A DNA stretch of 57,196 bases from Rhizobiaceae bacterium (GCA_013214695.1 JABSRX010000074.1:1-57196); one strand, 5' to 3'. Positions 1-8,952 are shown, numbered from the stretch's first letter. Notes: generated by a model from the letters alone, not told the origin. Numbers and translations are program-made.

Positions 1-1
1 A

Positions 2-228
2 GGTTACGCAGTAATTGCAACAGAACACGAACTGCGCCGCGCAGCTAGCCTCCGTCAGCAAGCAGAAGACAGACGTCTTGTGGAAGCTAAAGAGTGGCAG
101 GAAGTCGCTGACGGTCTTAAGGAACAGAAAGTTAGGATAGAAGTTCGAACTGGCCCAACGGGACGCCTTTACGGTTCAGTCACCAATACGATGATCGCTG
201 AAAAACTTGGAGAAATGACGCGCCGACA
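2..228 (+). pseudogene. rplI: Ribosomal protein bL9 C-terminal fragment, foreign-looking
   Basis: Reading frame 2 is open from the window edge and translates to a bL9-like segment: a helix rich in Arg/Glu, then the family signature VRTGPTGRLYGSVTN followed by IAEKLGEMT. The reading stops resembling bL9 at about 215-230, where a good bL9 would continue for another 40 or so residues; instead the frame runs antisense through a ParA-like gene. Alphaproteobacterial bL9 normally reads differently around the LYGSV motif; this version looks more like Chloroflexota, an impression from memory and not a search. The 5' part is off the window. It is most simply a chimeric contig end, less likely a real recombination scar. 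Confidence 0.6.
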
Positions 229-544
229 AATCAATCAAAAAATGCCCATTGGGCTCGCTCAACATGCCGTCGAACAAGGCCACCTGTTGGGTTGTTTTGG
301 AAAGATCAATCACTTCGCTTTGTTGCGGAAAGTGCACGATCAACCCGCCGTCGGGCTCATCGGTATCAAAAATATGCGGCGGGTGGCCCAGCCGCAAAAC
401 CAACAGGTCTGCGGCCAGTTTGGCAAAAAGAGTTTTGCCATTGCGGGGGCAATCGGAACAAACAATTGTTGCAGAGGCTCCGGCCTGCCCCCATTCGGCA
501 GATTTCAAATCTGACGATCCATGGTCAGGCAATCGCTCAGGCAT
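176..544 (-). CDS. ParA-like P-loop protein, second of a pair, 3' end probably cut
   Basis: A 122-residue product resembling CobQ/MinD/ParA nucleotide-binding proteins. It has a hydrophobic strand (TIVCSDC), a deviant Walker A (PRNGKT, residues about 33-38), a helix, and an FDTDEPDG stretch like the switch region of these ATPases. It overlaps the end of the upstream ParA-like gene by 8 bases, so the two are probably co-translated. The homologous part ends around FLIDLSARHFSKFF; the last few residues and the TGA at 176-178 lie in sequence that also reads as bL9 on the other strand, so the true C-terminus is probably missing. Function is unknown; paired small ParA-like proteins are common in Rhizobiales-type genomes. 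Confidence 0.6.
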   Translation of the reverse strand: MPERLPDHGSSDLKSAEWGQAGASATIVCSDCPRNGKTLFAKLAADLLVLRLGHPPHIFDTDEPDGGLIVHFPQQSEVIDLSKTTQQVALFDGMLSEPNGHFLIDLSARHFSKFFSDHRIGD

Positions 545-1289
545 CTCCTGTTGCGTTGGCGCGCTTGGCCGCCATGATCGACTTGATCATGTCCAACTGG
601 CTGAATTCGGAATCGATGTCATTGAGCCATTTGCGAACATAGCCGCGCAGCACGAACGAGAACTTCGCCTCCTCGCCGCTGGCAGTCTTGTTGGCGATAA
701 AATCGGTGAATGTCACACCGGCCAGATCGACCTGTTCATACGCCATTTCATTCAACTTCGGCACTTCGATTTCCTTGGCGTTGGGAAGCCGCGCAAAATA
801 CTTGTTGTAGGTGGTTTCGTCCCACTCAAAGAAATTGGTTTCGTTGATGAAGTTGCGCGCCACAACGTAGTCCATACCGTTGGTGTATTTGGCGACTTCA
901 TTCATTTCATCCAACGAAGCAATCGATGGTCCAACGACATGCATGAGTCCCAAATCAAACATGCCTTCCTTGGCGGCGTCCAAAACACCGATGCGGTCAA
1001 AAATATCCAAAGCCGCTGTCAGGTTACCCGCTTTCAGATCAACAATGGTGACCTGCTCAGCGGCGGTTTCCATCGTATCGAGAATGCTCATCTGGTCTGC
1101 AACGTCTGCGAGATCAATGATGCGGGCTTTTGTGGGATAGAACCGGTTCAGGGTTCCGCGCGGATTTTCCGTATCGAATGCCCGGCACAGCACATTGCTG
1201 CGTTCCAGGTAATCAAGCAAAGCCCGTGAAAGTGTGGTTTTGCCGACGCCCCCCTTATCGGCGCCCACCAAAATCATTGAATGCTTCAT
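537..1289 (-). CDS. ParA/MinD-like ATPase
   Basis: A 250-residue protein with a canonical deviant Walker A (KGGVGKTT, residues 13-20) and an FDTENPRG segment followed by a TIVDLKAG Walker B-like strand (about residues 81-88). The rest resembles the conserved-hypothetical branch of the SIMIBI ParA/MinD class, not a chromosome-partition ParA: no ParB, parS or replication gene is adjacent. The ATG at 1289 has a GAAGG ribosome-binding site about 8 bases upstream. The gene ends inside the start of the second ParA-like gene. It probably binds ATP in the cytoplasm; partner and cargo are unknown. Confidence 0.7.
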   Translation of the reverse strand: MKHSMILVGADKGGVGKTTLSRALLDYLERSNVLCRAFDTENPRGTLNRFYPTKARIIDLADVADQMSILDTMETAAEQVTIVDLKAGNLTAALDIFDRIGVLDAAKEGMFDLGLMHVVGPSIASLDEMNEVAKYTNGMDYVVARNFINETNFFEWDETTYNKYFARLPNAKEIEVPKLNEMAYEQVDLAGVTFTDFIANKTASGEEAKFSFVLRGYVRKWLNDIDSEFSQLDMIKSIMAAKRANATGDA

Positions 1290-1485
1290 AAATATGCCTT
1301 CATTAGTGCAGGAATTCCCGATTCACTGTACCGAAATCCAACGTCTTTCACAACGCGCAAACCATTTTCACCTTGTGGACGCCATATTTTTGAAGAACAG
1401 TGAAAAGATGGGCAACATCTGACAAATCACCCGACGTCATATTGATCCCAAACAAAAAAACCGACGCGCCACTTGGGAGGAGAAA
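1290..1485. other. Divergent intergenic region
   Basis: This 196-base gap separates the leftward ParA-like pair from the rightward secreted repeat protein and must hold both promoters. I see no clear operator, RNA gene or small ORF in it. A GGGAGGAG ribosome-binding site lies at its right end, directly before the ATG at 1486. Confidence 0.4.
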
Positions 1486-2847
1486 ATGACGCGAATGTTT
1501 GCCAAAACCATTATGATCGCCTGCTTCTGCATCGCAGCTGCGATTGCACCGATGCAGGCCAACGCGCAGAGCATCACGCTCGGTGGTGATGACAGAATGG
1601 TGGGGGAAGTCTTGCGCGCCAATGGTTATACCAACGGCGTCATCAAGAGCCGCAGCCTGACACTTGTCCGCACAGAGGCCTGTAAAAACGGCACCAAATA
1701 CCTTGTCAAAATCAGTGTCTTGGGGAAGATCACCAGCGTTACAAAGCTGGGTGACTGTCCGCGGCCGCAGCGGGCGCGCTTCACCGCCGAACAAGCGGCT
1801 CAGTTCTTGAGCAGGAACGGTTATGGACAAATTGATGCCCGTCGCCAGGGCAACACAATTGTTGCCACAGCCTGCCGCAACAACCGCAAATATGAGATCA
1901 ACTTCAACCGCCGGGGCGAAGTCGCGAGCCGCCGCCGTGCCGGTAATTGTGATCCAACGGGTCTCGCTGCTTGGCAGATCATCGATCGACTCAGAGCCGA
2001 AGGATACAACCAGGTGAACGTGGTTGACGATCAACCGCCGCGCTACGTTGCCGAGGCCTGCCGCAATGGCGACCGGGTACGCGTGCAACTGAGCAACCGG
2101 GGAATCATCCGATCCGAAAATCGCATCGGCAATTGCCGTCAGCGTCTCAACCCAGCCAATATTGCCAACCTACTTGAAAGCGAAGGCTATGAGCGTGTTG
2201 AAGTGATTGAGCGCCGTCGTCCACCCTATGTTGCCCATGCCTGTAAGGGCAATGCCAAGTATGAAGTCCAGATCGGACGTTTTGGCCGACTGCGCAGTGA
2301 AAGCCGCATCGGTCGCTGCGCCGTACCAATCGATCCGGCCAACTTGGCTTCGTTGATGACCAATGAAGGCTATGACCGTGTTAAAGTACTGCGTGGCAAC
2401 CGCACCCCCTATCTGGTCGAGGGCTGTAAAGGCGAGACCTTGGTGGAACTGGTCGTCAACCGCTTTGGGCGCATCACTCAGGAAGACGATGTTGGCACCT
2501 GCGCGACGCCGGTCAGCAAACAGCAGCTGGAAGATCGCTTGGCCGAAGACGGATACCTTGCCGTTGCCGTGCGCAAGCGTGGCTCTGGTTGGACTGCCGA
2601 AGTCTGCCGCGACGAAGCGAAAAGCAATATCCGTTTTGACACCTACGGCGAAATCGTCAGTCAGCGCCGGTCCGGCACCTGCACGTCGAGTTCCGTGCTC
2701 GACGTGCTGAAAACGCTGGAGAGCCGCGGTGCCAGATCCACCAACCTCATCGTTGAAGGGTGTTTCCGCAACCGCAAATACCGTTGGGAGTTTGACCGTC
2801 TGGGTAACCGTACCGGCCGCAAGGCGATCGACGGCTCCTGCTCCTAA
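1486..2847 (+). CDS. Secreted protein with seven Cys-containing repeats
   Basis: A 453-residue protein with a Sec signal peptide (charged start, hydrophobic core, cleavage after the NAQA-like ANAQ, about residue 28). The mature part is seven tandem units of about 60 residues. Each unit has a helix with a GY motif (EGYxxVxV), a strand, a conserved AC(R/K)NG(x)KY turn, a strand ending in GxI/xxxxxxG and a closing (I/A)GxC. The two cysteines per unit could form one disulfide in the periplasm. I do not recognise a named family; the alternating helix/strand unit recalls PepSY-like domains, but that is only a shape resemblance. It is transcribed alone, ended by the strong hairpin at 2854-2886. Confidence 0.65.
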   Translation: MTRMFAKTIMIACFCIAAAIAPMQANAQSITLGGDDRMVGEVLRANGYTNGVIKSRSLTLVRTEACKNGTKYLVKISVLGKITSVTKLGDCPRPQRARFTAEQAAQFLSRNGYGQIDARRQGNTIVATACRNNRKYEINFNRRGEVASRRRAGNCDPTGLAAWQIIDRLRAEGYNQVNVVDDQPPRYVAEACRNGDRVRVQLSNRGIIRSENRIGNCRQRLNPANIANLLESEGYERVEVIERRRPPYVAHACKGNAKYEVQIGRFGRLRSESRIGRCAVPIDPANLASLMTNEGYDRVKVLRGNRTPYLVEGCKGETLVELVVNRFGRITQEDDVGTCATPVSKQQLEDRLAEDGYLAVAVRKRGSGWTAEVCRDEAKSNIRFDTYGEIVSQRRSGTCTSSSVLDVLKTLESRGARSTNLIVEGCFRNRKYRWEFDRLGNRTGRKAIDGSCS

Positions 2848-2853
2848 AATGAA

Positions 2854-2886
2854 ACGGGGCCTTTCTCGCTGTGAGAAAGGCCCCGT
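2854..2886. terminator. Bidirectional terminator hairpin
   Basis: A perfect 14-base-pair stem (2854-2867 with 2873-2886) around a 5-base loop sits between the converging repeat-protein gene and the alcohol dehydrogenase gene. The A-rich stretch on its left gives a U-tract for leftward transcription. Confidence 0.85.
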
Positions 2887-2904
2887 CAAAACATCCTAGA
2901 TCGA

Positions 2905-4065
2905 TCAGTTGGCCAGCATTCTTGCCGCCAATTGTTCGACATCCGCCCGCGACGCGTCGCGTGCCGTGGCGTCCAACATGGCAATATTGGCATCTGCCAG
3001 CATGTCGTCCGCCAGGCTTTGCTCCGACAGTTTGGCCTTTTCGTCTTGATTCAGGACCAGCGCTTCGCCGCACTTGGCTGCAACATCATGCAGAGCCTGT
3101 TCAACGTCCCCTGCTCCCTTACCGCCGAGCAGAACGCCAACGCGATCAAAGGCTTCGCGGTTGCCGTCAATGGTCCAATCCATGGTTTGCGCCAGTGCAA
3201 CGCTGACCGCTCGACCATGAGGAATACCCGCCAGTGAGCCCAGTGCATGGCCAATGTTGTGGGCAACGGCGCAGCCAGTATTGGCAATGGCCAATCCGCC
3301 ATATGCTGCCGCCAGCATCATGCCGGTCCGCGCCTCAATCGACCGCGGGTTGTTGACCGCATCAACGAGATGGCGGGCGGCTTGGACAATCCCCTCCTCC
3401 GCCAGGGCATCGTTTTGCGCATATCGATAGCGGTTGGTGCGCGATTCGACAGAATGCACCAGCGCGTCCAGCCCGGTATAGAAAGTCCAAAATGCTGGCA
3501 GGCCCACCGTCAGTTCCGGATCCATCAGGGCCATATCGGGTTTCAAAGGCGGTCCCCAGAACCAGTTCTTCACACCATCAGGCTGGGAGATGATCGAAGT
3601 CCCGGTCGTTTCGCTGCCGGTGCCAGCGGTTGTCGGCAACGTGATCAGAGCGGTCTTGCGAAACGGCAGTTGGGCCTGCGCCAGTCGATAGGGTTCACAG
3701 CCTTCGCCCGTATGGGCCAGGGCCGCCACAACCTTTGACGTATCCAGCGCGGAGCCCCCGCCCAGTCCAACGACACAGTCCACGCTGTTCTCGTGGGCCA
3801 GTTTCGTTGCGGCATTGACGGAAGCTTCTTTGGGATCGCTTTGCAGATCATCAAACAGCGTGACCGTGTGTCCGGCTTCTTTCAAACTCTCGACGATCGG
3901 GCCGGTCAATCCAAGCGTTACCAGAGCCGGATCACACACCATCAGGACACGACTGTTTTGGCCAGTGGTCTCAGACACCCGGTCGCCCAACTGCTTGGAG
4001 GCTCCCGGCGCCAGAATCATGGCCGGATGTTTGGTGAGGGAAAATTCAGTCATGGTCAAAGACAC
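2905..4065 (-). CDS. Iron-containing alcohol dehydrogenase
   Basis: A 386-residue group III (Fe-dependent) alcohol dehydrogenase. An N-terminal nucleotide-binding domain carries GLGGGSALDTSK (about residues 99-110) and the PTTAGTGSE stretch that binds NAD(P). The C-terminal helical domain has the metal-binding pattern: Asp in TGLDALVHSVES, then His residues in HNIGHALGS and GIPHG. Length is normal for the family. The first start is GTG at 4065; an ATG four codons later (4053) is equally plausible, and neither has a clear ribosome-binding site. It stands alone between a terminator and the divergent mttB. Oxidation of a small alcohol or reduction of an aldehyde made from methylated amines is possible, but substrate cannot be read from sequence. 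Confidence 0.85.
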   Translation of the reverse strand: MSLTMTEFSLTKHPAMILAPGASKQLGDRVSETTGQNSRVLMVCDPALVTLGLTGPIVESLKEAGHTVTLFDDLQSDPKEASVNAATKLAHENSVDCVVGLGGGSALDTSKVVAALAHTGEGCEPYRLAQAQLPFRKTALITLPTTAGTGSETTGTSIISQPDGVKNWFWGPPLKPDMALMDPELTVGLPAFWTFYTGLDALVHSVESRTNRYRYAQNDALAEEGIVQAARHLVDAVNNPRSIEARTGMMLAAAYGGLAIANTGCAVAHNIGHALGSLAGIPHGRAVSVALAQTMDWTIDGNREAFDRVGVLLGGKGAGDVEQALHDVAAKCGEALVLNQDEKAKLSEQSLADDMLADANIAMLDATARDASRADVEQLAARMLAN

Positions 4066-4258
4066 CAGTTTTCAATTGCCGAACCTTCTGCGACGGGACC
4101 GGTGAATTCAATCCCAGAGGCGGCCTTCGAGGTCGTTTTTTCTAAACCGATCCACACCATGTCGCTTTCCTGTTGGCCTGCGTCGAACCTTCGCCACTGT
4201 GTCAGTGGGTGGATTCCAAAATGGTGCGGCACGCAAGGGCGCTGCGGGAGGAGAAATC

Positions 4259-5845
4259 ATGTCGGAATCAGAGACCATCACCGAGCCACAGGATGCCAGC
4301 GGAGGACGTCGTGGACGGCGGGGTCGCGGCGGTGGACGTGAAGGCAACGCACGGCGCGGCGGCCCGGCAATTCGACAATATCCCTGGCAGACCATCACCA
4401 ATCCAGACAAGCCGACCGAGCCGGTCGATGCGGAAGCCGTCGAAAAGATCCACGATACGGCAATGCGCATATTGGAAGAGGTCGGCATTGAATTTCTCAA
4501 TCCGGAGGCCGCTGAAATCCTGCGTCAGCACGGTGCAGACGTAGATGGTGAGACTGTCCGCATGGGCCGTGACATGGTTATGGAGAAGATCGCCCTGGCT
4601 CCATCGCAGTTCACCCTGACACCACGCAATCTCGATCGCAAAATCACGATTGGCGGCAATCACCTGGTATTCGGCAACGTCTCGAGCCCGCCCAATTGCT
4701 CCGATCTCGACCGGGGACGCCGCACCGGCACCCGCGAAGACTATCGTAACTTCATGAAGCTGACGCAGTATTTCAACTGCATTCATTTCGCCGGCGGCTA
4801 TCCGGTCGAACCAATGGATCTGCACCCTTCGATCCGCCATCTCGAGTGCCTGTACGACAAGCTGACGATCACCGATAAAGTCGTTCACGCCTACTCGCTC
4901 GGCAAGGAACGCGTCGAAGACGTCATGGAAATGACCCGCATTGCCGGCGGCCTAACCCACGAGGAATTCGAGGCCACGCCGCGCATGTACACCAATATCA
5001 ACTCGACATCGCCGCTTAAACACGACTTCCCGATGCTGGATGGCATGATGCGCCTGGCGCGCCGGGGTCAGCCGACAATTGTGACACCGTTTACCCTGGC
5101 CGGCGCTATGGCCCCGGTGACGATGGTTGGCGCGGTTACGCAATCTCTCGCCGAAGCGCTGATTGCCATCGTGTTGATCCAATGCATCCGCCCCGGATGT
5201 CCGGCGGCCATCGGCACGTTCACCTCAAATGTCGACATGAAAACCGGTGCGCCCGCTTTCGGCACTCCCGACTATGTCCGCGCCACCCAGATTACCGGTC
5301 AGATGGCCCGCTACTATGGACTGCCCATGCGCTCTTCCGGCGTCTGCGCCGCCAACGTGCCGGATGGGCAGAGCATGTGGGAATATATGAATTCCATGTG
5401 GGCGGTGATCACCAGCGGCACCAACGTGGTCTATCACGCAGCAGGATGGTTGGAAGGCGGGCTGTGCGCCTCTTATGAGAAATTTGTGATGGATTGCGAA
5501 GTTCTGCAGCAGTTTCAGGCCTATCTGAACCCGGTGGAAGTCAATGACGAAACGCTGGCATTCGACGCCGTTAAGGAAGTCGGGTCCAACGGTCATTTCT
5601 TCGGCATACAGCACACCCAGGACCGCTATGAGACAGCCTTCTACAATCCATTCCTGTCGGACTGGAACAATTACGAGAACTTTGAAGAGCGCGGATCGGT
5701 GTGGACCCATGATCGGGCCAACAAGATGTACAAACAGATCCTTGAGGAATTTGAGGCACCGGCCCTCGACCCAGCGATTGACGAAGAACTGAGGGAATTC
5801 GTCGACAAACGCATCGAAGAAGGCGGTGCGCCAACGGATTTCTGA
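4259..5845 (+). CDS. MttB-family corrinoid methyltransferase (non-pyrrolysine), paralogue 1
   Basis: A 528-residue member of the trimethylamine methyltransferase (MttB) superfamily: after a disordered start it has the helix AVEKIHDTAMRILEEVGIEF and the TIM-barrel body typical of the family. There is no in-frame amber codon, so it is of the glycine-betaine (MtgB-like) type, expected to move a methyl group from a quaternary amine to Co(I)-corrinoid. Substrate is inferred, not seen. The ATG at 4259 is chosen because GGGAGGAG lies 8 bases upstream; an earlier in-frame start at 4199 lacks one. Residues 15-35 form an Arg/Gly tail (RRGRRGRGGGREG) outside the catalytic fold. It is followed after 2 bases by the cupin gene and then by a dimethylglycine dehydrogenase-like gene. 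Confidence 0.88.
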   Translation: MSESETITEPQDASGGRRGRRGRGGGREGNARRGGPAIRQYPWQTITNPDKPTEPVDAEAVEKIHDTAMRILEEVGIEFLNPEAAEILRQHGADVDGETVRMGRDMVMEKIALAPSQFTLTPRNLDRKITIGGNHLVFGNVSSPPNCSDLDRGRRTGTREDYRNFMKLTQYFNCIHFAGGYPVEPMDLHPSIRHLECLYDKLTITDKVVHAYSLGKERVEDVMEMTRIAGGLTHEEFEATPRMYTNINSTSPLKHDFPMLDGMMRLARRGQPTIVTPFTLAGAMAPVTMVGAVTQSLAEALIAIVLIQCIRPGCPAAIGTFTSNVDMKTGAPAFGTPDYVRATQITGQMARYYGLPMRSSGVCAANVPDGQSMWEYMNSMWAVITSGTNVVYHAAGWLEGGLCASYEKFVMDCEVLQQFQAYLNPVEVNDETLAFDAVKEVGSNGHFFGIQHTQDRYETAFYNPFLSDWNNYENFEERGSVWTHDRANKMYKQILEEFEAPALDPAIDEELREFVDKRIEEGGAPTDF

Positions 5846-5847
5846 TC

Positions 5848-6444
5848 ATGGACACTGTCGATCTCTCCGCCATGTTCCACGCCCTGGCCGACCTGTTCGA
5901 GGAAGGTTCAGAGGAAATTGCGGCCATTGGCGCGGCCGCCCTGCGCCGCCACGCCAACGCGATGGTACCGGCGGAACACATCTCGCTGACTACAAACGCG
6001 GAAATTGCAGCGATCCTGCAAACGCCAAATGCCCTCCCCTGTGCGGCGCAGGTCTCCAAGGTGTTGAACGATCTGTCCTGGCACTATTCCGGCTATGATG
6101 ATGGGCGCATAACCGAAAATGTGGCCTTGCGGATGCAAACCGTCGAGCTCATCGGCGCTCATGGCATGATCCACGATGACACCTGCCGGGTTGGCTTGTT
6201 CGCCCAGACCGCCGACACCGACTACATCATTCGCACCCACGCCGCCGAAGAATTGTTCGTTCAGATCGCTGGCGAAGGTGAATGGTGCAAGGGCGACGCC
6301 CCCTACGTGGTGCGTGGACCGGGCGACCGCATGCATCACGCCAGTTACCAACCCCATGCCAGCCGGACCACCGGTTCGGCGCTTATTGCGCTTTGGGTCT
6401 GGGCGGGCGAGCTGGGATATGACAAATACGATTACAAGGGCTGA
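5848..6444 (+). CDS. DMSP-lyase-family cupin protein
   Basis: A 198-residue protein whose C-terminal half is a cupin barrel of the DMSP lyase (DddL/DddQ/DddW) type: THAAEELFVQIAGEGEW (about residues 132-148), then GPGDRMHHASYQPHASRT and a final ALIALWVWAGE strand. Known members use a HxHxxxE/Y...H metal site; here the second His and the Glu are present and the HH/PHA region supplies later His, but the first His of the pair is replaced by Arg (IIRTH) and the Tyr by Phe. DMSP cleavage is therefore uncertain; it may act on another compound. It starts 2 bases after mttB, so co-translation is likely, linking it to methylated-osmolyte use. Confidence 0.7.
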   Translation: MDTVDLSAMFHALADLFEEGSEEIAAIGAAALRRHANAMVPAEHISLTTNAEIAAILQTPNALPCAAQVSKVLNDLSWHYSGYDDGRITENVALRMQTVELIGAHGMIHDDTCRVGLFAQTADTDYIIRTHAAEELFVQIAGEGEWCKGDAPYVVRGPGDRMHHASYQPHASRTTGSALIALWVWAGELGYDKYDYKG

Positions 6445-6471
6445 CAAGCCGCAATTCTGGAGTAGATCAAA

Positions 6472-8952
6472 ATGAAATCTCATGCGCAGGCAGTGGTCAT
6501 CGGCGGTGGCGTCGTTGGTTGTTCAGTGCTCTATCATCTGACCAAAGCTGGCTGGAAGGACGTTGTTCTTCTCGAGCGTGATCAGCTCACCTGCGGCTCC
6601 ACATGGCACGCGGCCGGCGGCTTTCATACGCTCAACGGTGATCCAAACGTTGCCAAGCTGCAAGCCTACACGATTGATCTGTATGACGAATTGGAAGCTA
6701 TTTCCGGCGAAAAGTGCGGCCTGCATCTGACCGGCGGCGTTGCCCTTGCCGAAGACAAGGACCGCATGGAATGGCTGAAGATGAGCCACGCCCGCGGCCG
6801 CTATCTCGGCATGGAAACCGAGATCATCTCGACCGCCGAGGCCAAGGAACTGCTGCCGCTGCTGGAAGAGGAATATTTTGTCGGCGCCATGTGGGATCCG
6901 GTGGAAGGCCATCTGGACCCCTACGGCACGACCAACGCCTATGCCAAATCCGCCCGCATCGGCGGCGCGGAAATCGAACTGCAGTGTAAAGTGGAAGAAC
7001 TGAATTGGGACGAAGCCAAGTCGGTTTGGAATGTCGTCACCAACAAAGGCACGATGACCGCAGACCACGTTGTCAATGCGGGTGGCCTCTGGGCCCGTGA
7101 AGTGGGCCGCATGGTGGGCGTCGAACTGCCTGTCCTGGCGATGGAGCACCACTACCTGCTCACCGAGGCCATGCCGGAAGTTGCTGCGATCAACGAATCC
7201 ACCGGCAAGGAAGTGATCCATGCCATCGACTTCTCTGGCGAAATCTACATCCGTCAGGAGCGCGATGGCATGCTGCTCGGCACCTACGAAAAGCAGGCAA
7301 CACCGTGGTCGCCAAAGGACACACCATGGGACTTTGCGCAGGAACTGCTGAACCCCGATCTCGACCGCATCTCCCCTTCTCTGGAAGTTGGCTTCAAACA
7401 CTTCCCGGCCTTTGAAAACGCTGGCATCCGCCGCATCGTCAACGGGCCGTTCACCTTCGCACCTGACGGCAACCCATTGGTCGGTCCGGTGCGCGGCGTG
7501 CCGAACTTCTGGTCGGCCTGTGCGGTGATGGCCGGCTTCTCTCAAGGTGGCGGCGTGGGCCTCGCCCTGTCTGAATGGATGGTCAATGGCGATCCCGGTC
7601 ACGACATCTGGGGCATGGATGTTTCGCGCTTTGGTCCGCACATCACCCGCGACTACACCAATGCCAAGGTGCGCGAAAACTATTCGCGCCGTTTCCGCAT
7701 TCGCTTCCCCAACGAAGAGCTGCCAGCGGCACGACCGCACCAAACAACACCGCTCTACGATGTTCACCTGGCAAATGGCGCCGTGATGGGCGATTCCTGG
7801 GGACTGGAAACCCCGCTCTGGTATGCACCGGAAGGTGTTGAAGCGAAGGATATCTTCTCGTTCCACCGTTCCAACGACTTTGAACATGTCAAAGCCGAGG
7901 TTCTCAATTGCCGCAACAATGTTGGCGTCACCGACATTTCCAACTTTGCGAAATATGAAATCACCGGAACTGGCGCCCGCGAATGGCTGGGCGACGTGAT
8001 GACGAACTTCATCCCAAAGACCGGTCGCCTTGCCCTGACTTCCATGGTCACCCATGAAGGCAAGATCAACGGTGACTTCACAATTGCTGCTGCCGGCATC
8101 GACCGGTTCGGCCCGAACAAGGGCAATGAACGCTTCCAGATGTGGGGATCAAGTCAGGCGCAGATCTATCACATGCGTTGGTTTGAGCAGCATCTGCCAT
8201 CCGATGGATCTGTCCAGATCCGCAACATCAACCTGGCCATGCTGGGCCTCTCCATTGCCGGGCCAAACGCCCAGAAGGTGCTGGCGAAACTGACCGACGA
8301 AGACGTCTCCAACGAGGCCTTCAAATTCATGGACTACCGTGAGACAGTGATCGCCAGCGTGCCGGCCAAGGTCAACCGCATCTCCTATTCCGGCGATTTG
8401 GGATACGAGATCTGGGTCGACGCCGAATTCCTGCGTCGTCTCCATGATGGCATCATGGCTGCGGGCGAGGAGTTTGGTATCAAACCTTTCGGCATGCGCG
8501 CCTTGTTGAACATGCGTCTGGAGAAACATTTCGGCACTTGGTTCCGCGAATTCCGTCCCATCTACACGCCATTCGAAGCGGGTCTTGATCGCTTTGTGTC
8601 GAAGAAGAAGAACACCTTCATCGGTCGCGATGGCGTGTTCGCCCATTCAGAAAATCCACCTCTGACCCGCATTTGCATGCATGTTACAGGGGCAACGGAT
8701 GCGGACTGTATCGGCGATGAACCGATCTTCCTCGGCGACACCGATGAAGTCATCGGCTGGGTCACATCGGGGGGCTATGGCCACTTTGTCGAACAGTCGC
8801 TCGCTACGGGTTACATCCCAACGGACCGTCTCGCCGAGGCCAAGGAGCAAGGTCTGAAAGTCGAAATCATCGGCGACATGTGCGCTGCAGTGATCCAGGA
8901 CGAACCACCGTTTGATCCGCAGGGCAAGCGCATGCGCGGGGACTTCAGCTAA
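6472..8952 (+). CDS. Dimethylglycine/sarcosine dehydrogenase-family flavoprotein 1
   Basis: An 826-residue two-part enzyme. Residues 1-370 form an FAD domain of the DAO family with GGGVVGCSVLYHL and SGSTWHAAG-type motif (CGSTWHAAG), whose His is the covalent FAD attachment site in dimethylglycine and sarcosine dehydrogenases. A short FAO middle domain follows, then a GcvT-like folate-binding domain (about 430-720) and its C-terminal barrel. The expected reaction is oxidative N-demethylation with the C1 unit captured by THF as methylene-THF. It is the third gene of the mttB operon, 27 bases after the cupin gene, and is followed by a strong terminator. Choice among dimethylglycine, sarcosine or another N-methyl substrate is open. 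Confidence 0.87.
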   Translation: MKSHAQAVVIGGGVVGCSVLYHLTKAGWKDVVLLERDQLTCGSTWHAAGGFHTLNGDPNVAKLQAYTIDLYDELEAISGEKCGLHLTGGVALAEDKDRMEWLKMSHARGRYLGMETEIISTAEAKELLPLLEEEYFVGAMWDPVEGHLDPYGTTNAYAKSARIGGAEIELQCKVEELNWDEAKSVWNVVTNKGTMTADHVVNAGGLWAREVGRMVGVELPVLAMEHHYLLTEAMPEVAAINESTGKEVIHAIDFSGEIYIRQERDGMLLGTYEKQATPWSPKDTPWDFAQELLNPDLDRISPSLEVGFKHFPAFENAGIRRIVNGPFTFAPDGNPLVGPVRGVPNFWSACAVMAGFSQGGGVGLALSEWMVNGDPGHDIWGMDVSRFGPHITRDYTNAKVRENYSRRFRIRFPNEELPAARPHQTTPLYDVHLANGAVMGDSWGLETPLWYAPEGVEAKDIFSFHRSNDFEHVKAEVLNCRNNVGVTDISNFAKYEITGTGAREWLGDVMTNFIPKTGRLALTSMVTHEGKINGDFTIAAAGIDRFGPNKGNERFQMWGSSQAQIYHMRWFEQHLPSDGSVQIRNINLAMLGLSIAGPNAQKVLAKLTDEDVSNEAFKFMDYRETVIASVPAKVNRISYSGDLGYEIWVDAEFLRRLHDGIMAAGEEFGIKPFGMRALLNMRLEKHFGTWFREFRPIYTPFEAGLDRFVSKKKNTFIGRDGVFAHSENPPLTRICMHVTGATDADCIGDEPIFLGDTDEVIGWVTSGGYGHFVEQSLATGYIPTDRLAEAKEQGLKVEIIGDMCAAVIQDEPPFDPQGKRMRGDFS

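Noticed and set aside
4195-4207. Palindrome CACTG-TGT-CAGTG upstream of mttB-1
   Set aside because: Only 5-base arms, no second copy in the window; too short to call an operator.
4259-5845. Pyrrolysine (amber) codon in the MttB paralogues
   Set aside because: Both genes read through the full family length without any in-frame TAG, and no pylTSBCD gene is visible.
6523-8055. A 510-codon minus-strand frame under dehydrogenase 1
   Set aside because: Antisense to the FAD/GcvT enzyme whose motifs are intact; no ribosome-binding site or recognisable domain.
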